This document shows positions 54,235 through 64,000 of a stretch of DNA of 64,000 bases, one piece after another. The stretch spans positions 1,794,325 through 1,858,324 of the forward strand of contig NC_089193.1 in the NCBI RefSeq assembly GCF_947507565.1. The letters are read 5' to 3'. The position numbers and the translations under genes are program-made. Origin of the DNA: Oscarella lobularis (lineage: Eukaryota; Porifera; Homoscleromorpha; Homosclerophorida; Oscarellidae). Within the stretch, counting starts at the first letter, position 1, and every line of letters starts with the position of its first letter. The notes beneath the pieces were generated by a model. The model was not told the DNA's origin, made no database searches, and worked only from the letters and a program-made list of their open reading frames with translations.

Positions 54235-57200
54235 CTACCTTGGTTCTTCCCGCAGCGAGACTTCACTCAGGGCATCGTCATCAAGATGATGAAAATTCGT
54301 GAGCGGATTTACCAGAGCAGGGATTTGCTCAAAATTATACGCTTGTCTCTATAAAAAAGAGTTCGCTATTGGAAGAACACTTCTTTCCAGCCTATATACG
54401 TACCTGATACGTCTTGAAACTGCGCACCTGTGAATAAATAAGACGGCATTTGGAAAAATTGATAAGCCCTTCAGAAGTGAAATTCTTGTTCCCGTGATCA
54501 ATCATGGTCAAATCAGCCATGAAAATTCCCCTGCAGAAAAAAATCATTAGGCCCTTTTAATTCAAATTGCGGTGATTCTACGTACAGATAGGGTATGCAG
54601 GGAGGGTCAACGTGGCCCAAATCGTAGCGCAACCGCTTGAAATTATCAACTGGATTAATGAAGGTCTTCATATCAGCCAGTTTCTACGTAAAAGATTATG
54701 ACTTCTTATAGGAAACGGAGGCGCATGCATACCTTCGTCATTTTCTTGTCCATTTTTTCAAGTTTTGCCTTTGTGCGCTTCAGCCGATCAATAGCGGAAT
54801 GATAGAGACCTCCAATGACGGCAACCATTGTGTTAAAATTGTGAATCTTGTACAAATAGTGCGCCAATTCGATGAAAAGAATCATACGTCGCGCACGATC
54901 TTTAGGCGTCTGCACACAAAAAAAACGGTGACTACGCTATGAAAAGGAATAAAGATTTCTTACGTTTTGAGACAGTATGGCTGTTGCCACCCATTTCGTT
55001 ATGCAGTTCACTCGGTCGATAACTTTCAAAACGTTCTGGGCTTTGTGCTTGTACTTGGGCCGACACCACGCCTGATTGAGCAGCTCAGACGGCTAAAAAA
55101 TAAGTTAAATTAAAAATCAAAATTATAAAATAGTCTTTACCTTTATTGCCGCGAATAATTTAAAATCGATGAGAGTGATTTGCCGCGCGATTTCTTCCGC
55201 GTGGAAGTCGAACAGACTCATGACGTTTCCGACGTGCGTTGGGAGGCGAAGTCGCGGCTTCGGCTTGAGGGACCACACGCCGCGCAGCGCGTTTTCCTCA
55301 TCCTGAATAGCGACGAGATTCCGTCTCAATCGACAGCACAACTTGGGCCAATCGTTGTACAGAATCGACGAAGTGAAATTCAATAAACGCGTTTGCAAAT
55401 TCACATTTCCTTCGTTGCAAAAAATAAATAAATTAAAAATTGAGAATTTTTGAAGTGTCTCACCTTTGAAATCGTCGCCGTGTTCCACCCAGAGACGAAG
55501 TGCGTTGATGACGCGCGCCTGTATCGACGTTCTCATGTTGCCAAAGTCGCTGTACGACATGTCAGCCGGTCGAACGATGTGATAGCGTTGAATCAGCTTG
55601 GCGAGCAGATTCTCCGGCGTCGTGAACGTCTGATACGACAGCAGAAACGTGTGCACGAAATCCAAGTCTAAAAAAAAACAAAAAATAATAATAAAATAGA
55701 TTTAAAAATGTATGATGGCATACCGTGATGATCGGAGTGGGTGAGCTGTTGGATGAGTTTATTGAACGTTGCTGACGCCACCTGCAAGATTTCAGAGCTC
55801 CTAATCTTATTCGTCTCGTTTTTTGACTTATTTTACCGTGTGGGTAGGCGATCCATCGGGGCCTCGGCTCGTACTGAACTGAATATTCGTTCGACAGTCT
55901 GAACCTTCATCCCAAAAGTTTTCACCGTCATCTTTTTAATTAAAAACAAGCTAGAACCTAATTTCTCAAATAATAAAATTTACGCACCGTGCTCCATGAA
56001 CGATCGTCTAAAGGGACAGTTTCTCCGAAGGCCTCTGCTAGGACTCTAAAACAAGAATCATAAATATAATATTCCAGATAATTTTCTATTGTCGTTGCAC
56101 CTTCGCTTCCATCGCGAATCTTTTCTCAGTGGTCGGACTTGGAGTGCTCGCAATGAAGTCGTCGTCCCTAAGCACTTCCATGTTGCTCATTCGCTCCTTT
56201 TGCCGGCTCACAAGCCTCTGTCTTCGCTTGTGAACGACAATCACTTTCAACGTCGTTTCTTCCGTAACGCCCTGTTGGAGCAAATTCGTCGAAACGTCAA
56301 TCATTCCAAGTCCTGAGTAAGAGAAGAAGGTAACAAACGCGTTTATATAATTAGTGCGGATTTTTTTCACCGTCTGCTTGAATGGTGCAGTTGTCTGGGA
56401 AACGGATGCCGTAGCGACGGCACAGCGACTCGCGTATAAGCCAGCCAGGCTGACTCAAATCAAGCGATAGTTTTTCCAATCTAAATTATTATTAATTCGT
56501 CTTTATAAATTCGCTATGATGATGATATCACTAACGTTTCATTGGGATCGTGGTTCAGGCATGTTGCGATCTTAACGGGGGTCATTCGAACGACAAACGA
56601 TGTCTATTGAATAAAAACGTAGTCTTCTAAGTGAGAGAGAACCCGTTTTAAACTTACACTCTGCGTTTTATCAACGGAGATGCACTGCCAGAGAAATTCA
56701 TCCGGTAGAAGTCTCTTCCCATTGTAGTGATACAACCCGTAAAGGCAGGCCGGATAGTCAAGACAACTAACGCAGAACAAAGGGGTTAGGACTATCTCGA
56801 GGTATTTTGGTCTATCTACTGTGAGACGGAAGGAGATGAGTCTCACTCCTTATCTTAAGCTATTGTGTCTACTTACTTCATTTCCTTTACGCTTGATATG
56901 ATGTTTTGTATGGTAGCGGATTCAGCCACGTCGAGCTGAATGATTTTGAAGGCGGTAGAGACTTTGGAACTGTCCTCCGAAGTGATGGACTGGCTTCGCC
57001 ACGAGCGACCAGCCGCCATAGGAAAAACGCACAATTCAAACGAAAACGTCTTATACTTCTCTCGAAACTCGAGAAAATCCTAATAGAGATTAGATATAGA
57101 TTTTTTTATCGAGCTATTCGTCGCGTAGCGAACCTTTTCGACGAGTTTATAACTGGAGAGAAACTTGTAGTCCTCCAGCCACAGTCCCCCGCCACTGCCG

Positions 57201-59242
57201 CGAAGAAACAGCGCGTAGTTGCGCCACTGAGACGACGTCGGATCGGGAAGACGCCTCAGGACAGTACTACAAGAATAATCCAGCTTCCTTATCTGGGGAG
57301 ACGGCGTCACTGACCTCACTAAGTCGCCCACGGTTTGGTCGAGGGTCACGCGGATTTTCCTTGAGCTCTGCAAGGCGGGGATGGAAACGTTGAGCGTCAC
57401 AGGCGCCAGACGACCCCCGACAAGCTGTTCAAAGGGCAAAGAAAAATAAGCCATTTGATTAATCAATAAAGAACGGCGGCGAGACGACGGAGAACCCACC
57501 TTGCATTCCAGCATGTCCTAAGACGAGAAATCGATACGTTTACATATAAGATTAAAGGGTCGAGTAGCCGCGCGTGGCTCACCTGTGGGAGAATCTCGTA
57601 CGTTATCACGCTGTCTGTGACTTTCATTCTAAGGAAAATCGATTAAGGAGAGGTCCACGGATCGATCGATCGATTTACCTCGTGTTGAGTCGGGTGTGAT
57701 AGAGAGCGAATTCGCCCTGACGCGTGTCCATTTCGTGTTCGTGGAGAGCGAGGACTTCGTCGAGAACGGATTCGGTTCGCGTGAACTGGTCATATTCGAT
57801 TGTGACGAGAGATTCGACTTGGGGTAGGGCGACGCGAGCGTAGCGAAACTCGGGAAAAGGGGACTTCAACTCGAGGAACCCCTTAGGGGGGAGAGAGAGA
57901 AGATAGAGACTCTTATCACTTCGAATCTATGTATGTATGTACCTCATCTGGAACTTTTTGCTCGTAGAGTGATTTCCCATTTTCCAGCCACTGCCACGTT
58001 TCCGTGTCCTAATCAAGGCACAATTACATACGTAGAGACGACCAGATGCATTAAAATTCCAACGCACTTCGTCGAACAAGCACATCTTCAGGCAGCTAAG
58101 ATCCGGTTCCGAAACGACGACGTAATCAGAACACCGCTATATAAAAAAAAGAAAAAATTCCGGAAACTGGTCCTTTGCCACTCAAAACTATCGATTACCT
58201 TCAATATCATATCAATGACGTCACTGACGAGCGTATAAGGAGAAAAGTGTCCCTTCACGCGACGACCGCGCCCACGCGCCCCTTGGCACACGGTCGCCGG
58301 CAAAGTGACGGTAATAGCGATTTCGTCGCGAATAACGAAATGACGTTCGTGCCACTGGACGGTGGTCTGACCGCCGCTACTCGTCGAACCGAGAAGCCGT
58401 TTGAAGGAGAATCGACGCGAAAGGCGTCGCGGCGTCGACGACGTCGAATCCGACGACGAATCGACGTCTTCCGACGACGGAGACGACACGGACGTATCGT
58501 ACGGCGCCGTAAAAACGTCGTCGACGGGTTCCGTCGTTTCGGCGGCGACGACGTCGCAGATCGATCCGCTGCCGCTCGATAAGGATCTCATCATCATCAT
58601 CGTCGAACCGCCTGGCGCCGATTTCATCTTGACGAGCGTCGGCTTCGTCGTCGGAGACGGCGTCATCTTCGTTACTTTCGCCTTTCGTATAATCGACTTT
58701 CGACGAGGCGGAACGGGCGACGTTGACGCCGCCGCAAACGGCCCTTCGCCGTCGAACCAGCTCGGAGTTCGCGGAAGAGACGACGATGGATAAGAATCGA
58801 CCACGCCTACGCGATTCATCGTATCCTCGTCGAAACGTCGACAACCGTCGACGAAATCGTCGATGTCCGTTGCGCTGATCGTCGACGATTGGCTGAGTTG
58901 GCGTACGAGTTCGCGTTTGCGCACGTCCATGGCCGCGGCACGTGAGCCGAGGCGACCTGGAACGAAAGCGCCGAGAGGAGCGTCCGTTTCGCTGCTGCCC
59001 GTGCTATCGGCGAGACTGATGGTGCTGAATCGAAACGGCTTTCGAGTCGAGCCGCCCGGCGAGCTCGAACGCGAACCGTCGAGACGAGGGCTGGGAGCTA
59101 AGTCCGATATTCCGCTATCGCTTGCCGCGGTTACGCTCAGATTCGAGCTTGTTCGCTTGGGAGCGAGTCGTCGCGCTGGAGACGGCGAGGAGAGATCGTC
59201 GGCGGTGAGGGTGAGAGACGATGTCGACGTGTAATCCGTCAT
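54235..59242 (-). CDS. Ras-family GEF with talin-like ubiquitin-fold modules
   Basis: Predicted guanine-nucleotide exchange factor for a Ras/Rap-type GTPase. It starts MTDYTSTSSLTLTADDLSSP at 59242 with a Ser-rich disordered region of about 280 residues. Ubiquitin-fold segments follow: EIAITVTLPATVCQGARG with TWQWLENGKSLYEQ (about 58330-57950), and a second module PVTLNVSIPALQSS with GGGLWLEDYKFLSSYKLVEK (about 57400-57140). The (G/Q)xWLExxxxL pattern is that of talin F0/F1. A further region (about 56850-56100) has LDYPACLYGLYHYNGKRLLP and SQPGWLIRESLCRRYGIRFP. The RasGEF-N domain (about 55760-55440) reads FVHTFLLSYQTFTTPENLLA. The catalytic RasGEF domain (about 55160-54350) has FDFHAEEIARQITLIDFKLF, RMILFIELAHYLYKIHNFNT and PCIPYLGIFMADLTMIDHGN. 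It ends SEVSLREEPR at 54235. Substrate GTPase is unknown. Confidence 0.85.
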
Positions 59243-60207
59243 TGGCGAGTACGAGCGACGAGTGTGGTGTAACTGAGACTAGAGCACACAAACAATGGAT
59301 GTTGTTTGGGGGGCACGAGATGCTAATTGCATTATTTAATTATTTATGGGGTGTGCAATGACGTGTTGGTGAGGTCGCGACCGATGATGGGCTAGCGTCA
59401 TTTGTGCCGACGTTTCGTACTCTATGCGTTGGAGAGATTGCGTGGGCGCGAAACCGCGGTTCTAAAAGAGGGCACTTAGAATCGTTGCCGTTTCTAACAG
59501 TAACGAGACCAGGAAATTGAAAAAGGAGGCGAAAGAAGGATTTTCGTCGAAAGGGAAGCGAAAGAACGCGTGGGGAAAAGGGGGAGTGCACGAGTTCGAA
59601 GAAAGGGGGCACGATGACGCCGCATGTAGACTATAAGAACGGCTTCATGCAAAGGCTTCTATGCACAGTGCAGTTCCTGTTGCTGATTCACCACTACCTA
59701 GGGGCAGTGGCTAAGGGGCCCTCTAGATCCTTCTTACCTCGCGTCTCGATCTTAACTCCGTCATGGCTCGTGTCTGTCTAATTCGGGACGGCGACGCCTG
59801 TCGGTTTAGAGTGCGTGCGAAACACGGAACAGGATGCGGCGCGATCCCGCGTTTTTTCTCTCGTGCGCGAAGTATTCTGATTGCAAAGCAGCGCGGTTAG
59901 GTTTCGAAAGAAACGACAACACTTTTCGACTTCCGATTTGCCCCTATAGGGGAAGAGAACATTGTTTGGCTTAGAGAGAGGACGCTGCCCACTCCCACTC
60001 AATTTAAACAATCACGCCTACTCACCCACACTGCGGATGTCGAGTGCATTCGTGGTCGCTTGCTCGCGTGTAATTTATAGCTATGGTTACCGAGAGAACG
60101 CAAATTTCTGCGGCTACATGAATATGAATTAATTATTTATTCCATGCAAGATATCCGGGCTTTTGTTTATCATTTCCTTACATCCCGTACATCAACAGTG
60201 AGTAGAG
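59243..60207. other. Divergent intergenic region, RasGEF/SH3YL1
   Basis: About 960 bp between divergent starts. It should contain both promoters and 5' leaders. I find no repeat, RNA gene or supported coding exon; open frames on the minus strand (59340-59612, 59778-60011) have no family match. Confidence 0.45.
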
Positions 60208-61753
60208 ATGTGCAGTACGATTGCGTGGACTTTCTAGCCTCTATGTAGTGCCACTGAACAATCCCCTACCAAAGAGTCTCGCCGAAGAGTGCAAAAAAGC
60301 GGCTCGCATTCTAAACGACTTCACAATCCCATCTGCGTCAGCGGGACCAGACAGTCTCATACCGTCAAAAGTCATAGCCGGCGCTCAAGGTCTCGCAATA
60401 ATGACCGTCGTCAAAGCGGGATTCCTCATCTCAATTCGCGGGGGATCGGGACTCGTTGTGGCCAAAGCGGAAGGCCGTACGTAACGCGCTAGGTCTATAA
60501 AACACCGGAAAGGGGTGTGGTATTTATAGGTTGGTCTGCACCATCTGCTATAGGATTGGCAGGAATCGGTGGCGGCTTTGAAATTGGGGCCGAGGTCAAT
60601 AATAGATATTTATAAAAAATTAGATATTCAAATTGGGGATTATATAGGTTACGGACTTTGTCATTGTTCTCAATAGTCAATCGGCTGTCGATGCGTTTTC
60701 TAAGGGCGGTAATGTGACATTGGGTGGGAATTTGTCCGTGGCCGCGGGTCCCATTGGTCGAAACGCCGAGGCGGACGTCGCCGTTCGATCTCCCGCTGCC
60801 GTCTATACGTACAGCAAAACGCGCGGTCTTTTTGCTGGAATCTCATTGGAGGGCTCCGGACTTATCGAACGAAAGGACGCGAATCGAAAGTAAAAATTAT
60901 TTTTCCCCCCTATAACACGTATGTGTAACAATTTCTTTCTAAGACTCTACGGGGCTGAAATAAGAGCGAAGGAGATTCTATCTGGTTCCGTTCCCCCTCC
61001 GGACGAAGCGGCTCCTCTCTACAAAGCCCTCGAAAAACAGGCAGAGAGAGTTGCCTTGGAAGTGGAAATGAGCGGCGGAGGAGGAGTCACTCCTCCAACA
61101 AAACGTGCAGAAAGCAAGTCAGGTATATCTATGTCTAGTGTTTAATATATATTACACGCCCCAGTTTGACCTTTGTAGCTAGTGTAAGGGAAATATCGTA
61201 GGGGAAAACGGGGACTCTTGCTTTAGGAAAGGCCTTCTCTGTCATTTTCGCGCGCTCAAACTTCGTTTCACGCGCCCTTATCATTATAAAAATGTGCGCG
61301 CTAGCTTCCGTCCGGCTTTAATTCACGTACGCGGAAGATAGGCGACAGAACGCTTTCCCCCGATCCGTGGCCATGAGAAAGACGGGAATTCTGCGTTTTT
61401 TAGGCTCGAAACAGAAAACCAAAGTCGCGAGCTACGCCGAAACTCGACGTCAATACGCGGAAAAGGATAGTCGACGGTCTAGCCGTAAGAGCAGCTCTCC
61501 TCCGCGCAGCGGATCGTCCGCTTCGCGACGATCGTCGTCCAAAGATCCGACGAGCGCCGATTGGGACGCCGTTCTCTACGCGGAAGCCGTCTATCCATTT
61601 CGAGGCGAAATGGAGTGCGATTTGTCGTTCGAGAGAGGCGCTACGATCGAGGTTCTCACGCGAACCGCGGATCAGTTTGACTGGTGGGAAGGGAAATTGC
61701 GAAACGGGCGCGTTGGGATCTTTCCAGCGAACTACGTCAAGCTTCTAAGTTAA
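60208..61753 (+). CDS. SH3YL1: SH3YL1 orthologue (SYLF plus SH3)
   Basis: Phosphoinositide-binding SYLF-domain protein with a C-terminal SH3 domain, involved in membrane ruffling and actin patches. The SYLF domain starts PLNNPLPKSLAEECKKAARI (about 60252) and includes VIAGAQGLAIMTVVKAGFLI, GGSGLVVAKAEGRWSAPSAI, GLAGIGGGFEIGAEVTDFVI and SKTRGLFAGISLEGSGLIER. The frame reaches ESKSG at about 61120. A donor at 61121 (GTATAT) joins in phase to GSKQKTKVASYAETRRQYAE at about 61394. The SH3 domain follows: YAEAVYPFRGEMECDLSFER, FDWWEGKLRNGRVGIFPANY, stop 61751-61753. The initiator is unresolved. ATG 60208 can be spliced over a 34-nt intron to give MCMPLNNP, but other leaders are possible. The SH3 exon frame has its own upstream ATG at 61367/61373. 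Confidence 0.88.
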
Positions 61754-62175
61754 GTGTACTGCAGTCATAGTCACAAGACTGGATTACATCGAAAAATTCC
61801 CCTGAAGGACTCAAACAAAGATGACGTTTTAGGTTATCAAGCTAATTTGGTCTTGTTCGTTTTGATTGGTCAAAATAAATGCGAATTTTGTATAGTTTAA
61901 CAATGAATTGAGCTGTGTATTAGCACAACTAGGACACTTTCTCTCAAGAACGGGGTTCACGTGAGCCGTTTGCGTGGGGAGAGAAGGGAGCACCACCACT
62001 GGCCAGAATTACGAAAATGAAGGAGACTGTTTCTTCACCAGTTTCGAGGCTACTGCGCACGTTCAAAATCAAAAAACAGCACGTAGGATATGTCTCTATT
62101 GGCAAAAAACACTGGACAAGGCTCGCGGAAATGCCAACGCCCAGGGACTTTGGCCTAGGGAATCCCTCTTGTCAT

Positions 62176-62236
62176 AAATAGTATTTAAACCCCGCGGGTT
62201 TCCATCCTGTCATAGCTAGCTTGACAGACTCGGAGA
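62176..62236 (+). promoter_or_regulatory. Probable TATA-type core promoter of the sushi-domain gene
   Basis: TAGTATTTAAACC (about 62180-62192) lies about 50 bp before the start codon. This is the clearest TATA-like element in the window, in keeping with a regulated secreted-protein gene. The preceding 61754-62175 holds nothing recognisable. Confidence 0.45.
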
Positions 62237-63065
62237 ATGCAGAAGCTTCTTGTTCTCTTCATGTTTCTTTCTATGACAATGGCACAGACTTGCAAGCTTC
62301 CTTCGTCGTATGAGAAACTCTACAAAAGAGCCTTCAACGACGAAGCACATGACAAAAAACAGAATCTCGTCTTTCTCTCATTCATGTGCAAAGAGGGCGA
62401 AATTCTGACGTCAACTGTCAGCGGCAAGATGACGAGAGTTCTCAATTCAACGTGCCACGACGGAAAATGGGAGCCCAACTTTTCAAACTACACCTGCAAG
62501 GGTACGAGAACGTGGAGAATAATCCTATTCCATAAATTATTGATTTTGGGAATACAGCAATACGATGTCCAAGGCCCAAGGACACATACTGCTACACGGC
62601 AAAGTGGACGCAAATGGAAACGTCGTTACGTGGTCCTGAAATCAACCATGAAGTTGTATTCGAGGCCAAGCGTGGGTACGAAATCAGCGAACCGAAAGCC
62701 ATCACGTGTGTCAAAGTCACCGACTCTAAAGCGAGACTCAACGGAAGTCGTCCCACTTGTAAAAGACTCTGTAAAAGTGAGTCTAATTCTATGTGAGGGG
62801 GTTTGTTTAGAAATTCTGTCTAGAGCCGAAGATTAAGAATGGATACGTCTTGTCTACAAATGACGAAGATTTTAGCTCAGACGAATTCCTATCGACTGGA
62901 GACTACAAAGTGCGCTGCAAGAGGGGTTACAGACTGAGAAAGGGATCAAATCGAAGCTTCTCCTGCACTGAGAACACTAAGAAACGTCGAATTCGGTTTG
63001 CGGGAGGAAAACGGCCCAAGTGCGTTGTGGACAAGGCGAAAAATCGCACCAAATTGCCCAACTGA
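62237..63065 (+). CDS. Secreted protein with three sushi/CCP-type modules
   Basis: Predicted secreted or extracellular protein. It starts with a signal peptide (MQKLLVLFMFLSMTMAQ). Three modules each occupy one exon. The first, TCKLPSSYEK to NFSNYTCK (to about 62500), has SFMCKEG and STCHDGKWEP. The second is joined over an intron in phase (CKAIRCPRPKDTYC, about 62560) and runs KRGYEISEPKAITCVKVTD and NGSRPTCKRLCK. The third (KPKIKNGYVLSTND, about 62825) has YKVRCKRGYRLRKGSNRSFS and RPKCVV, stop at 63063-63065. NGYxL, the KRGY block and paired cysteines are CCP hallmarks, but the usual G-x-W near the end is clear only in module 1 (GKW). No membrane anchor is seen. A role as complement-like or adhesion protein is speculation. 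Confidence 0.75.
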
Positions 63066-63210
63066 ACATTGATGCATAAAATTTTCGATTCTACGTACTG
63101 TCATAAATATTCGCTGCTTTTTTTCTAATCTGGCCTTACGATATGTGTCCTCGTTTATGCAAAGAGTAAAGTGCAACTGATGATGATGATGATGATGAAT
63201 TGTCCTGGAA

Positions 63211-63246
63211 AATCTCCCCGAACATCAATGATGGTTCGGGGAGATT
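63211..63246. repeat. 36-bp near-perfect palindrome
   Basis: AATCTCCCCGAACATCA at 63211-63227 pairs with TGATG-G-TTCGGGGAGATT at 63229-63246, giving 17 base pairs, one bulged G and a 1-nt centre. It lies 146 bp after the sushi gene and 147 bp before PPP1R2. Confidence 0.95.
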
Positions 63247-63392
63247 ACCGAGGACGCGGGGAGGGCCCTTATGACTATCCCCGAGCCTACGCATTACGTT
63301 ACGCACCTTTTCGTCTCTCGAACGTCTTCGACAAAGCACTCAAACTCGCGTTTGAGGAATCTTTACATTTCGCAGTTCCCGTATAGAAAGAA

Positions 63393-64000
63393 ATGGCGAC
63401 GTCCGATCCGACAAAACAGCCGAAAAAGGGAATTCTCAAGCAGCGCGGCACTGCCGAACAGTTGAGTTACTTTATAACGGCTCGAAAATCGCTCTATAAC
63501 GCCTCGAAGGTATCCGGGAGTGCGCTGGGACGAAATGAACATTCTAATGACGAATCATCCGGCGGACAAGGACTACGGACACATGAAAATCGACGAACCG
63601 AAGACGCCGTATCAGGCGTACGAAGATCCCGAAGGCAGTGGAGCGGGATCGGAAGCGGAGGCGAAATCGGACGACGAAGCGACGAAAGATCCACTCAATC
63701 TCGAGAATCTCGCTAGCGAGTAAGAAAAAACGGGGTTTTGAGGGATCGATTGTGACGATAGAGTGGGAATTAGGATTGAGAGAGCGAATAAAATGCCTAT
63801 ATGGAGTAAGAAATCGGAGGAGGAGGAGGAAGAGCAAGAGGAAGAGGAAGACGAAGAAGAAAAGAGTGGGTAGAAGATATATAGAAAAATTACTTGTTTT
63901 TATTTATTTTTACCTGGTACTGTAGAACGACGTCTCGAGTTCAAGAGCAAACGACGTCATCACTATGACGAATATCTCATGGTCCAAAAAGCAAAAGAAA
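63393..64000 (+). CDS. PPP1R2: PPP1R2 (protein phosphatase inhibitor 2), cut by the window end
   Basis: Regulator of protein phosphatase 1. Exon 1 (63393-63460) encodes MATSDPTKQPKKGILKQRGT with the KGILK PP1-binding motif. A 49-nt intron leads to exon 2 (63510-63719), YPGVRWDEMNILMTNHPADK and DYGHMKIDEPKTPYQAYEDP, the most conserved part of inhibitor-2, with the TP site phosphorylated by GSK3 in vertebrates. Exon 3 (from about 63809) is a Glu-rich run after DKKS. The exon from about 63927 reads RRLEFKSKRRHHYDEYLMVQ, corresponding to the KRxHYNE helix that occupies the PP1 active site. The C-terminus lies beyond 64000. Splice phases agree throughout. Confidence 0.9.

Noticed and set aside
58401-58844. 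Long overlapping frames on both strands of the RasGEF N-terminus
   Set aside because: Ser/Asp/Arg codon bias (TCG/GAC/CGA) keeps all frames open. Only the frame continuous with the downstream modules is credible.
63461-63520. A frameshift in PPP1R2 between KGILK and RWDEMNI
   Set aside because: A standard 49-nt GT-AG intron (63461-63509) restores the frame exactly, giving AEQYPGVRWDEMN.

Overview
The window is nuclear DNA from an invertebrate animal. The genes are split by many short introns (about 45-110 nt, GT-AG, often AT-rich with TTAATTAA), yet they encode clear orthologues of animal proteins such as CADPS, PRR5, GAREM, ARHGAP39, KIF3B, ZW10 and SH3YL1. Gene density is high (about 20 genes in roughly 50 kb of non-satellite sequence), with gaps of 50-350 bp and many divergent or convergent pairs. 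I infer an early-branching animal with a compact genome, for example a sponge. The species cannot be fixed from the sequence alone. Most gene models below were assembled by eye from splice-consistent exons, and the spans run from first to last coding base.

Layout. 1-1549: 3' two-thirds of CWF19L1 (+), including a probable U12-type AT-AC intron. 1594-3228: JMJD6 (-). 3350-6637: a clade-1 PARP carrying three WWE domains (-). 6860-7893: an NRF1-family transcription factor with a repetitive acidic tail (+). 7900-11890: compound repeat region with a 59-bp satellite (about 42 copies). 11894-16946: CADPS (-). 17302-18797: PRR5/PROTOR (+). 18909-21526: SNX9-family sorting nexin (-). 21775-23925: GAREM (-). 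24095-25208: MRI1 (+). 25282-26892: DNAJC25 (+). 26994-39307: ZW10 (+), with a 9.1-kb intron filled by a 41-bp satellite (about 216 copies). 39573-43078: KIF3B (+). 43178-46839: three unrecognised genes. 46938-47794: START-domain protein (-). 48083-51029: ARHGAP39 (+). 51030-54234: gene-free repeat-bearing stretch. 54235-59242: a RasGEF with talin-like ubiquitin-fold modules (-). 60208-61753: SH3YL1 (+). 62237-63065: secreted three-sushi-domain protein (+). 63393-64000: PPP1R2, cut by the window end (+).

The genes are housekeeping and cell-biology genes with no operon-like shared pathway. Recurrent themes are membrane traffic (CADPS, SNX9, ZW10, START protein), cytoskeleton and small-GTPase control (ARHGAP39, RasGEF, KIF3B, SH3YL1), and nuclear functions (CWF19L1, JMJD6, PARP, NRF1). 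The least ordinary parts are the two dimeric satellites, the AT-AC intron, the WWE-PARP and talin-like-RasGEF architectures, the long perfect palindromes at 49189-49228 and 63211-63246, and the repeat-rich gap at 51.1-54.0 kb.
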